Positions 40,977-53,400 of a stretch of DNA of 64,000 nt are shown piece by piece. The translations under genes and the position numbers were made by a program. The stretch is taken from assembly GCA_009741485.1 (NCBI GenBank), contig CM019216.1, positions 53,144,512-53,208,511 of the forward strand. The letters run 5' to 3'. The number at the start of each line of letters is the position of its first letter. The first letter of the stretch is position 1. Source of the DNA: Malurus cyaneus samueli. Its lineage: Eukaryota > Chordata > Aves > Passeriformes > Maluridae. The notes under the pieces were generated by a model that saw only the letters and a list, made by a program, of their open reading frames with translations, made no database searches and had not been told where the DNA came from.

Positions 40977-43900
40977 GCAACCTCTGTTATAGAAACAAAC
41001 ATCAACCTTTCTTAGCCCTATTGACTGCTCATAAGATCATTTTTTCAGTCTGTTTTAGGACTGGTGAATTTCAGTAAAATCACAACAGCTACCTTGCATT
41101 AACCAATATATGATCTTCAGACACACCTGAATTTTAGGATTTATTCTTCCCCTCTTTGAGAGGAAGATGTCGACCTAGTCTTCCTTCAAAGATACAGAGA
41201 AAAACGCTCTTTTTGAGATTTTTTATAATGGTAAAAATATGTTCAGCATGAAAGGAAATGTCCCACATGTTATCTGTGCTTTGCAGCACACACTGCAATT
41301 CCAGGTAGCCGGAGCTTTCTTCTGGAATGAAATTAGGCAATGGCATAATTCATTTCATGCATCACATGTGCTGCCTTTCATTCCCAGGATTTCATTGTGC
41401 TTTTCCAATGTCAGTTGCTTAAGGCACACAGCTCAAGTAGGTATAATTTATCGTTTTTCATATTTATTACTGAGATCATTTAAGTGGAACCCAGGTGTTC
41501 TGGGACAGAAATCCTTCCTCCTCAGCAGGCAGCACTCCCTGGCCCTCGGGGACAGACAATTCTCTTCAAAGTGATTCCCAGGAATTCATTTCCTCAGCCT
41601 GTGATTAGGTTTTCTAGCTTTCCTCAGTTCTGAACTGCGGTCTTTTACATTTATGCAGCTGGGCATAAATCTGAGTTCTGGGGATGCCCAAACTGACAAT
41701 CCTGGTAAGATTTCTTCTTCTGTGCAGCAGTATGACATGAGTGTCTACTTCCCTGTTGACTCTACATTAACTGGGACATTTCCCCCTCCTTCCTTTATGT
41801 ATGCAAATGTAAAATGAAAATAAGTAAATTCTAATGCCTGAGAGTGAATATTGCATCTACATTTGACATCGCAAAGTGTTTAGGCTACTTTAATTTTAAT
41901 GTCCTATTTTTGCCCATTCATGAAGGTGGGAATCGAAGAAAAATTCTGGGGCTTTCAAAATGACTGAAGTCCATTAATTTTGCTCTGGTAAATTTTATAA
42001 TTCTTTTAAAGAAATAGGATAACCAGCTGCTTTAACATTATAATTGTCTACAATCTTGGTACTAGCTATAGTCATTCTTTAAAGTGAATATCAAGCTGTG
42101 TTCCAAGCAGTGCCAGTGCAATTCAGTCCCATTTTATGAAGCTGTTATTATTATTGACAGGAATGCGCATCTTTTAACACTTGTCAAGATTAATATGAAG
42201 CATCAGAAGTTAGGCTATATGTTGAGTTTCCACATAGAATCTGGAAATATGCCACTTTCTATGTTTTGAGTTCTGTTATGTTGAATGGAGATGGGATAAC
42301 ATCATCAGTGTTTTGAGTGATGTCTTAGCAAGGGACCAGGGATTTTGGAAAAATCGAAAGAAAATATGTATTGAATGGATATATATAAAAATGTTTTCCT
42401 TAGTTTTATGGTTTGAACTGATTTCCAGATCTTCTGTCTTTAATAAGTGGCTTCATTTCATTGCAATTCCCCCTATGAGATCATCTATATTTGAACCAAA
42501 GCACTGAAATATCTTTTGACCAAGATGACTATTTTGAGATATATGTACAGAGTACATTGACAGAGGCATGTTCTTAACTTGGGTTTTGGCACTGTAACAT
42601 GCTCATGGAGAGGAGAGAAGCAGAAATTTTTCCACACCAATATTGGCAAGGGGAATATAGAAGGGGAAAATGGTTACAGTTTGTCCTCAGATTAATAACT
42701 TCAGGGAGAGCTTTGAGACTTGAGTGGCCCTGCCTTTTTGTGCTGGGAGGTGACTTGGGGTCCCTGATCCCCAAAAGAAGGTGTCTGTAACTGGACCATT
42801 GACTGTGTAGAATAAAGAAAAATTCTCCCTGATGACAACCTTGGGGAGAAAAAATAGAGAAGTTAAGCAATATGTCTAAGATAGGCTTAGGAAATCTTCA
42901 GTAGGTCCAGAACTAGCTGACATCTGTAAAATGAGAGAGAGCAAGAGCATCTGCAATGTGATATGCTGCTCTTGCCAGCATAGATAGAGAACTGACAAGA
43001 GCAGCCTTGCACACTCCCTGTTTGGTTTGTGTTCTCTGCCCCCATACATTGTCTTCTGGCCCTTCCCTGGTCATCTTCCCTGTCAGCCCAGCCTGGCCCC
43101 AATGGGACCCTCCAGTGCCTCACCCTCCTGCTATGAAATGAGCTGCATCCCAATCTGCTCAGGCTTGTAGATAACCATGTGGAAATAATCAAGTGCTACA
43201 AGCAGCCTTCGGCACAGCAAGAGCTGCTGTTCAATACACAAACTGAAACAAGCCAGCTTTCCTCGTCAGAAATGCTCAGGGCTCAGCCCTTATCAAGCTA
43301 GGCTTAAGATGAGTGCTGCAAAGGGCAGGCTTATTTGTAGGTGATGGGAAATAGTGCTGTGACATCTTTTTTTTTTTTTTTCTCTGGCACGGAGCCAGCT
43401 AGAGACTGAAGTGGTTTTCAGAGCTAATCAGGGGGTCTGGCAAAGCTCTGCTCACACATCTGCCATCTCCCCTCTCAGTGGGTTGCTTGGAGCTGCAGCT
43501 GCTGGAGCACACCTGGTTCTGCCAGCCACCATCATTTGCCATTCAAGAGCAACCAGCAGCCATCTCTTAGCACAGGTTTTCTGGCTTCAATCCAGGATAG
43601 AAATCCTGGTTTGCAGCTGTACCAGGACCTCACAAAGGTTTAACCTGTCCTGCCTCCCGTCTATGAGAGGGTGACCTGATTGCTGGAGAAAGCCACCAGT
43701 CCAGTTAAAAATTCTGATAGGAACTGGGGCACCATGTTAGGAGGGGGAGCCCCATAATCTGTGTTTAGAAAGGACAGGAGTCAATCGCAAAACCAAGAGG
43801 TGTTTCGCCGATGGATGCCAAAATCCTGACTTGTTCACACAGTGCCTTAAATCAATAATTGCTTCCTATGGGCAGAATGTGTCATATGAAGGTCACCATT

Positions 43901-45814
43901 GCTTCACTGAGTTTCAAAATTCTGTATAAGCTCATATATGCATGAGCTGAAAAAAAATAATTTATCTCCAGACCATTTAGGGCTGTGGGAAAAAGTGTTA
44001 TGGAAAGAGATCTGTCTTCTTGTATGCTGCTTCCTGTTGCACAGAAAACTAAAATTTAGGGCACTAAATGCTTGCCAACATTTGTTAATCAGAAAGCAAC
44101 AGATTTCAGTCAGTTTTGGTCCATCACTAAGGCACATCTCACTCCTCAGATGTACTGGCAACTGTTATCCCATGTGGAGTTACATGAAGGAGAACAGAGA
44201 GGCGCAGCAAAAGCCCCTCAGTGCTGTAGTTTTGGAGGTGTGAACCAGTCAGGAGGAAGCCAAAAGTGGGGCCTCAGGGTCCTGAGGAGACACAGGCAGG
44301 GCAGAGGTGCAATAATGGCCCTGCAATAATGGCCATCTCTGCAAGGAGATGATTTTGGGTGGAGGTGACCATAGGAAGAGAGTGATTTAAGCAATTTGGG
44401 GAGCAGAGCTCCCCAAATGTGACACTACGGAGCATGGGGATGAAGGTAAAAAAGTGGAGGGAGCAGAAGAGGGGCAAGTGGCTTATGGAGGCAGCTGTCA
44501 CCCCCAAAAAGGACCAGAGCTGGCAGGTCAGCAGGCTTGTTAGAACTCCCCATCTCCCTGAGGGTGAGCTTTGATCCCATGCTGGTCAGCAAGTGAGAAA
44601 CAGGCCAGAAATGTACAGCTTTATTGACTCTTGTGCAAACAGTTATGCAGGCCAATTTTAGTTCTTCCTTCTTGGAAACATGTTGGACCAGACCTCTGGA
44701 ATTTACACAGCGTCTCCATTCCTGAGGCATCCTGTGATGGGGAGTATCAGCTCTCTTGGTCTCGTGAGACCAGGGGTTAGCTGTGTTTTGCTGCCTAAAG
44801 AGAGCCAAGTCCTATAGCTTGATTTTTCCTTTCAGTGTGTACACAAAGAGCAGATACAGATGGGTTCTGACATATCGCTCCCAGCTGTTGTGCATGATAG
44901 GCAGGAGAGGGAAGAGATGAACAACCATTCTGCCAGCAAGGAGCTCCTACATAAGAAAATCCTATTGCTAGAGCACTGGGAATTGCAGCTTTGCCCACCG
45001 TAATAAGAAAACAGAGTGTTTTTCTTCTTTGTGCAAGAGCAGGAAGGAGAGTGAAGAACGTATTTTGTCACGTATCCCAAAGCTGGGGGTTGAATTGTGA
45101 TCCTCACAGTATTTCCCACATGTACAATCCTGTTGGTAGGACAAAGCACAGGATTCTTGCAACAGCTATAGGGACTGCAGCCAACCCTCAGGTTGCATGC
45201 TGGATATTGGAGCGTTGTCTTCAAGGAGGAAGATACATTTAAGTGTCCCAGCTCAGGGCATGTGACGGGCTCCCAAAGGAAGACAGCATTTTAAGAAGAG
45301 CAGAAATTAGTTCTACCAGTATGTTAAAGGAAAGAGCTTTTGAGCTCCTTTTGGGGAAACATTCGAGAAAAGTGATCTTGAGTCATAGGAGTAGGAGTCC
45401 TCTGATACAACAGAGCACAATACAACAAAACAAAGGAGTAAAAACAGCTGTGATTGTATAAATGCAGCTTTTGGAGAGTTTTAACTGATATTGTTCATCA
45501 AGAAAACATTACCCGTAATTGAATAACATGTTTGAGTCAGAAAAGGTCAAATGCAGCAATATTAATTGCAGAGAGAGCTGCGGAAACCCTTAGAGGTTCA
45601 GCTTGTGCATGGAATACAGTTTGCACTTTCATCTGTTTAATCAAGTATCTACTTGTTCTTTTGAGTATCTGTAAAAACGTAGAAGCACATTCCTCACTGT
45701 TAGAAAAAATTCGACTTGTCTATCCCAGAAAGTTTACTTTGGGGATTTTTGAAATGATTTAGAACAAATTAAGTCTCTTTCTTGACCAAGATATTCAGCA
45801 CTTAACTAGGAAAA
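40977..45814. other. Non-coding stretch, no gene seen
   Basis: No gene was recognised. It contains a 15-base T run at 43367-43381 and a small duplication, TGCAATAATGGCC, at 44308-44320 and 44322-44334. Other open frames are short and family-less. Confidence 0.5.
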
Positions 45815-45940
45815 GACATTAGGAATAACTTTGCAGCATAATGGATGGTGAAGCTTTGGAACATATTTCCCATGGAGCCCATAGAGTTTCCATCACTTCA
45901 GGTCTGTAGGAAGGGATTGGACAAGAACCAGTCAGCAATT
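45815..45940 (+). mobile_element. Possible old CR1 fragment
   Basis: On the + strand the sequence resembles the 3' part of older CR1 subfamilies: a 'gtgaagctttggaacat' piece, a 'cccatggagcc' piece, 'tttccatcacttcaggtctg', and 'ggattggacaagaacc...gtcag'. The order and spacing fit CR1, but divergence is high and the terminal repeats are not visible. This is recognition by eye; a RepeatMasker run with avian libraries would decide it. Confidence 0.45.
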
Positions 45941-47214
45941 AACTTGGCTTTCCGTACCCAAGGGTATGGGAATGGAGTGGACAGTCATTCTGGGCAACAC
46001 ATGCTTGTCCAGAAACAAATAGGACAGCAGTTTCATGTGTTGTTCTCATCAATGATCTCACTGCTGAAAAGGTCCTGAATAAGCAAGAGGATTATTTTAA
46101 TGAGTGTAAAACATAACTTTAAAGTAGCTGGCTAAGTCAGTAAGCATTCTTTAAAATTTGCTAGAATGCATTCTGCGTGATGGGATCCTTAGGGAGATTT
46201 TGCTCACATGCTTGATTAAACATCCTAAATTTTAAAAAGGCATTTGAGTGGGCTCAGTTGAAAATCATGAAGTATGGTGAGGTTAGGGGAGACTTGGGGC
46301 CATATTTTATGAAATGAGCCTGAAGTTTATGTAAGTGGCCAACTAATCTGAGGGAGCAATTCATCAGGTTTTTCCTTTGCCTCTCTCTTATGTCCTCACA
46401 TTAGGGAAAAAAGGTGATGTGATCCAGATGGATTGAGCAGCTAGTCAAATTATCCCTGTGGATGCCCTTCATCTGCTCACACTGCTCAGTCAAAAAAATC
46501 ATCTGGCACACCATATCACGTTCAGAAAAGCAGGAAAATGCATATAGGTCAGCTATAATTGAATCCTTTTTCTAAACCAAAAATATGCAGGGTAGGTGAC
46601 TTTTCAGGTAAACAGAATGTTCAAGTATTGGCAGTGATATCTAAGGAAGAAAGGTTTGTGATTCCCTGTAATTTTAAAATACCTGATATATTAAAAAATG
46701 ACACTTGAAATAATTTATGGGTAGCTTATTCATCCTTTTCTCTCTTCTTCCCTCCAGTCAAAATTGTACACAGGTCTCTGAAAGCAGCTGCCTAAATAAA
46801 TCATTGTACGCAGATTTCATGTGGCCCCACATCTCAGACTTTTTCTTGCTCTTATCCAGGGCTAGGTATTTTTCCCATACCACCTCCAAGAAATGCTGAT
46901 CAATTACAAAGATGTCAGGGTTTTTAATTAGTATTTATACCCAGAAAAAAAAAGTTGTTTTTTTTTTTTGTTTGTTTGTTTTTTGGTGGGGCGGGTGGCA
47001 AGAACCAGCTTTGGCCTTTTATACATTTATACTATTTTAGCTACTGAACCTAATTTTAAAGTGGCAACAAAATAATGTCATAATCTGTACTGAACAAATT
47101 GTTGTCTCTTTCAGAAGGGCTGGTTTAGACCATTGGATCTTCAAATGATGTGAAACCAAGCACTTATATGGCTTAAATCATAGCTATAATATTTTACACC
47201 AGCAAAGGTGTTTC
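45941..47214. other. Non-coding stretch, no gene seen
   Basis: AT-rich single-copy sequence. The only low-complexity part is at 46944-46986: ten A bases, then a T run with GTTT units. No gene was recognised. Confidence 0.5.
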
Positions 47215-47352
47215 TACTATATACTATATACTATATACTATATACTATATACTATATACTTTATATATATACTATATATATACTATATATATACTTATAC
47301 TATATACTTATACTTATACTATATACTATATATGATATACTATATACTATAT
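47215..47352. repeat. TATACTA-type minisatellite
   Basis: Begins with about six to eight near-perfect 7-bp units (TATACTA), then degenerates into mixed TATATA, TACTA and TTATAC units. It is almost wholly A/T with periodic C on the + strand, and able to form local hairpins. Tracts like this expand and contract by slippage. Confidence 0.9.
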
Positions 47353-47420
47353 AAAAAATAAAAATAAAAATAAAAATAAAAAAAAAATAAAAATAAAAAA
47401 TAAAAAAATAAAAATTAAAG
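47353..47420. repeat. A-rich (TAAAA/TAAAAA)n tract
   Basis: Directly follows the TATACTA minisatellite with no spacer and consists of TAAAA, TAAAAA and longer A units. Minus-strand F/I/Y-rich frames across both tracts are artefacts of composition. Confidence 0.9.
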
Positions 47421-50400
47421 AAAAAGAGTTTTGCTTGTGTTTGAATATCTGTCTTGCAATGGATGAAACCTTGAGAACCTGAAATTCTCCAAGATTTTCT
47501 GCATGGGTGCATTTTTTACCACTTGATGACAAATAACATTGCTGGGTGTGAGCAAAGAGGTTTGTCTGCTCGAATGGGAAGGCTGCCTGGCTGGCTGTGC
47601 TGGGACAAAGACCAGTTTGACCCATACAACCTCCTTTCAGAGAAGAGCCCCTTGGAAATGATGGGAGTTGACCTAAGATTGCATATGTCTGTTCTGCCAT
47701 TTTTGGCTTGGTGTTCATTGAGAACACTGTCAAGAGCAGTTGCTCCAGATTTGATAGAACCTTTAGTAGACATGCTGAATTGCTGTGTGTTTCTGGGGGG
47801 TAGAAGAAGTCTAACCAAATGTGACAGCAGCTAACATTGAAGCTAATAACTTTTCCTTTTTTTTGTAGTTATGCAGAACACATGTCTGTACATCAAGTTT
47901 AAGACTTTAATTCCTCTATTAGCTGCATGGCTTAAAGATAAAAGGCTGGAAAAGACTTTCTGGTCCAGTGAAATTGTATGTGTTGCTTTTCATTTAAACC
48001 TAAGAGGATGTGCCAGCAGAAGGCTGGTTAACCCCTGGGTACAGTTTTATGATGAGGATTTGCACCCTTATCATGGGCACAGTTTTATGGTATGGATTTG
48101 GTAGAAGGCTGTGATCTCTGGGAGAGTGATCACAATTCATTGTAGGACAATGAATTCATGGAGTGCTGAAGGTTGAATACTGGAGGGTGTGGGTCACTGA
48201 ATATTCTATCTGAGGGCTTTGGAGACAGGAGGACACTGCAAAGCAGGATATTTACTCGAGGGAAGTGGCCTGGACAATGGAGTTGAGCATCATCATATTT
48301 GCAGAACAATGAACACTTCAGAGTTCAAAAGCTGTGCAGTCCTGAGCAGCATTCACACCCTCACAGGGATAAGATGGGGCTCTCAAACCTTAAACATGCG
48401 TCTGATTTGAAGAATGTGAACAGTCCCATTGCTCATGTGGTTAGTGTATAGGGGTGCTAAGTACGTGTAAACGCCCTCACTGGGTCCCAGCTTGCTGTGT
48501 GCTCCCGGAACAGCGACACATTGGTGTGGCCCCACTGACACCGACACCGAGCCCTGGCTGTGCCTCCCCATCTGCACACACAGCAGCTCACAGGAGCGTC
48601 CCTGCAGCAGCACAGCGGTTCAGGTTAAAAAGCAAGCCTGCTGGCAAGCTGGAGAGGTAATCTCCCCTCTCTCTCCCATTTGTCTTTCAGCTGGAGGGAA
48701 CCGTGCCAGCCAAAATGTTGTAGATTATTCAGATCCTGGCAGGAACATTCAAATTCAAAAGGCAAGTGAATACGGTGGAAGGGGAAGGCTTTGATTCAAA
48801 CATACTCTTTCTTCTTTTTATTGGGTGCCAAGAGCTCTTGTGATCTGAGTGAAAGCTGTTATTGCTCGAGCCTTTACTCCAAGTCCTGCAGACCTGTCTC
48901 TGCACCTGGCAATAGGAAGGGTGGAACTTCTATTACCTCACGTATGTACCTAATATTAGCTGTCTAAGGGCAGGTCAGTCCCCTCGAGTCTCCCGGGGAG
49001 ACAATGCCTCCTTCAGGTGTAATTCCTCCTGCCTTAAGGCACCTGGATAAACATTTTTCTTCAATGGGTGTGGAATGCTTGGGAGTACAGAGGTTTGGGT
49101 GTTTAATGTTTCAGACCGCTGTGCTTTTAAGTGTCTGAAGCTAATAAGAGATTGTCCTTGCTAAATCGTGGCAGAAAAATATCAGTTGACATGCTGGATC
49201 AGACACAAATTTAACCTACACGGATGGACTGTTATGTGCCTGTGTCCAATGGTGGTGGCTGGGAAGGACACAAAAACAGGGTGAGAGTTCAGAATTCTTT
49301 CATTCCACTGTAATTCCTCACTTGATACTTTATGTTAGCTGGATCCTCAATATAATCTTTCATCGAGAAGTTAAAAATCAATAACCCCAAGACAGAAACT
49401 GTTTGTCCCCAATTCTGCTTACAAGTACCTGTTTATAATATTAATTCAAAAGTCCATGAATAACTTTGTGTGCACCCTGAAAACAACTTGCAGCTCTAGT
49501 GAAAGTTTTAAACCACATGTTGCTCTTTGATTCATTTGGCTTTTAAGATTAATTAGGAAATTAAGGTAAAATTTGAATAGTTAAAATGAGAACAAACTGG
49601 AAAAAAAAAATTATTAAAAAAGGGTACAGCCGTAAAGTTAAATTTACAAGCTTGCTTCAAAAGATCAATTCCAGCCATCATGTGCACAGATGCATCCCTA
49701 CTCAATAAGGCTAATTTAAAGGAGAATTGAATTTAATCCTGCATGATCCTGATCCCTGCGTTTCCTTTCCATGTCACTAAGCAGCTCCATATCCCACTGC
49801 TTATACACCATGAGCATTTACCACCTGTGCGCTCTGCCTTCACGCTGTGTGACTCCACACTGCTGCCTGAACCTTCCCAGTATCTGCACTAAGGGGGTTT
49901 TAATCCTTCCACCCAGGCTCTGTGTTAACACCTTCAGCAGTATCTGCTGCTCTCTCTTGCTCTCTGTGGGTGAGCCCAAGAGCTGGAGCAGGGAGACAGA
50001 GAGAAGGAGGCAGCCAGCATCTCACTGATGGCTGACCTCGTGCTGCTCGTCTAAAGGGCAACTTAGCTGCAAGTTCCCTTTGTGTGACTTGTCAGCATCC
50101 AAATGGTTCAGATATAAGAGTGAACATTATCTTCTTTTTATCTCCAAGAGTCAACACAGGACTGTTTAAGGGTTTTGCTTGCCAGAACTCCCCAAGTTTC
50201 AGTTCAAAGCCAGATGTTGACTTTATTTTACTTCATTTCTCAAATATACTGGGAGTTTATATCTCAATCTAGATTTTTTTCTTGCCTTTTGCCTCTTATT
50301 TTTCCTCATTAAGCTTCTAAGATCTGCTTTATATGGCAGGTCTGGAATCCACATTTCTTGTTGGATGATATTTCTTCAAGCTAAGTGAAGAAAGACTATT

Positions 50401-53400
50401 ATAATCAAAAGAATAATCTAAAAGTAATTTATTCAGTATGGCACCGCACAGAAGTGGTGTGTCAGGTTTGCACATAGAACTGCTGAACAACAAAAGCCAA
50501 CTCTCCTTTTATCTATTTTAACTTCTCCTTTGTAAGCTGAAGATGTTTATGTGCAACCTAAGTGTATATGTGCATTATAAACATTCAGACATCTGCTGGA
50601 AAAAGCAATTCTACTGAAAAGTACTATAATATATTTAGGATTCTCATTTTTCATATTATCTAGAAAACTGGAGTACTTAAAGCAAGGACCTCTTGCTACT
50701 TGAGTGTCTGGAAAACAGAAGTTGGGGACACCATGAACAAATCATTCCAATGTACTAATTCATTAGCCTCTGTTGAATGAAAATCAACAATCTCTTAATT
50801 TCACACAGACGTATTCATCTGGAATTCTTCTCCTCATCTTGTTTAAGTCTTTTTTGCCAAGAATTATAGGGAAAAGGCACAAAATGTAAAAAGGTCCAAA
50901 AAATTTATCCCAAAACAAAAACAAACTTCTCTTTCCCACATTCCTCCTCTCCCCAGAAAATTCAGCTAACCATTACAAAATTAATTAAATGATCTTATTT
51001 TTCTATTTTTGCTCCTGCAAAAATAAGAAGAGCAGGGTGAAGGGTAGAGGATATCTGCATGCAAATGGAGAAGTGGACAAAGAAACTTAGGCCATACGTC
51101 TAGAAAAAGCTTTTCACTCTTCCACTGAGAGTTGTGTAAAAGAGGCCTTTCCCAGACCAAGAGCAGCAGGGTGTTCTCACCAATGAAAGACCTTCTCAAG
51201 TGTGATGATAGTGCAGAGCAGGGCTCTCTGTGTGAGGGCTGGACAGCCTTCCCACACCCCAAGTCCCCAGCAGGATGTGCAGGGATCCCAAGCTCTCTGA
51301 TGGGTCAAAAGCACTTAGCAGAGGCTCTGCAAGCCTGCCTGAACCCTCTGTGCCTTCCTGGGGCCCCTCAGGCTCTGTCCCTGGCAAGATCTTACTGCTC
51401 TTCAGTGAGCTGGACTAAAATGACCTGTCTGGGACACAGGGACACTTAAACAAGTGTGTCCAAAGCCAATAGTCCCAAGAAAGGATGGAGTTTGGTGCTA
51501 CTGAAGTGAGAGTAGGATCTGCCTCAAATTAGAGCTGAACAGATGGTCAGACTGCCTTCACACATAGGGAAATGGGCACAGCTTCACTTCCCCTAAAACA
51601 GAGATGATCTGCTCTGGGAAAATGCGCTGTGGACATCGAAGGTAAGGGGAAACAAACCTGGGTCGAGAAGCCCAGCTTTTAACATCTGTATCCGAAAACT
51701 GCAGCTGGAGTTTGCACACATTGATCCATGTGACACTGGATTGAGCCCATTTGTTTTCAAACAGTACACACCCCAAGTGGAGGAAATGCGTTACAAAAAA
51801 AACAGTCCAAAATACTTTGCACATCCTTTTTGTCAACCACTTCAGATTTTTATGCTATTATTTAAAAATTCAGGCATGGAGGAGCAGGAAACTGAGTATC
51901 ACTTCAAGATACATGAGATCACAAGAGCGACAGCAGAAACCTCTTGAAACCTTACTGATGTGTGAAACTAGATGTGTGTTTCTCTGAAATTAACAGGTAT
52001 GTATATAAATTAGGCATTTCTGTTTGAATATAATCTCTAAAAAATTATTATAAATTTATTTAGGTTATATTTAATTGACCCTATAGAGTTTGGATTTCTC
52101 TGTTCTTCTCAGAAGCAGCAAGTTCCTCTCTGAGCTGCTTTTAAACGCATCTCAAAGAATTAAATCCCCTTTACAAGGCATCTGGCTTTGCTGCACGTGT
52201 CTGTATCACATGAACAAAACCAGAAATCATGAAACTCACTTGGAGATTGATCACTTTTCATAAAAACACACATCGTACAAATAAACAGTAAATATTTGTG
52301 GAAGAAGTTTACATTCTTATTTTTTCAAGTATAAATAAATTGGGTCAAAAGAGGCCATTACATTAGCAGCTGTCAAGCTGTTCTCTTAATCCATCATGCT
52401 TCCATAACCACAGATCCCATAGAGCAGGGACAGACACAGGCACTAACAGCCTTTCCTGTCCCTGCTGGGATCTCCTGTGCAAATGTACACCTGTGGGTAT
52501 AACCCTCGTGTAAAGAATATTTTATTTGCAGAGCTTGCTTAGCCCCCTGAGCATAGCCAAGGTCTGTACTGAGGCATAATGGGCATGTTTTATATCACAT
52601 TCCTTTTCTCAATGGACTTGCATGGGATACCCACTCATGTCAGGAAAAACCCTATACTGATCTCAGCTCAGTCAGACCTCTACATTCTGCTTGGTATGAA
52701 GATAAATAGCATCTTGACTTTTCGCTCTCCTAATTTTTATTGTTTTAAATTTATTGTAACATCTTACAAAAGCCATGTATCGAAACATGTTTGTGGCAGC
52801 AATATTTTTGTAATTATTACCCATAACATGTTAACATGCAGAGGACTATACAGGCCTCTGAAAGACTTGGTCAAAAAGCTCTTTTCCACATCTTGTCTGT
52901 GTTACAGCTAAGGTCCATTGCAGATCTTAGCTAAGGAAGAGTTTGCTCCACTTGTTCTGTTTTGAAAGAACAAACATTCCAGTGAGAATTCAAGCCAAAC
53001 AGTAGAAATACTGATCATGGTTTTCATTTTCCAGAGCTTTCACGTTCACGCCCAAAGGGTGTTGCAAGATGAACTGAGGTCCTTGAGGCTGACAACCTTC
53101 TTTAACTTAGGTCTTAAATCTTGTAACTCATTGCATAGTTCAAGCAAGGAAAATCTATTTCAAAATCAGATTGACAGTGCTGGTGGAGTCACATACCATC
53201 ACTAGTGACTACTTGCTCTGGTAAAGGAAGCCATGCCTAAATTGGGCAGCTCACTTGAAAACGATGAACAGTGGTTCTCATATGCATTGCACATGTCTTT
53301 ATTCTCTAAAAGTTTTCCAGCATCCTCAGTTAGAAAGCACAGCAACAACAGTCCCTGAAAAAGTGGCAGGAAGGAAACAAGCATTTTGCCAAATAAAAAC

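Noticed and set aside
47858..48104. T-rich acceptor-like sequence followed by a 77-codon open frame
   Set aside because: The peptide is unrecognised, no donor or neighbouring exon is evident, and the frame overlaps a local near-duplication.
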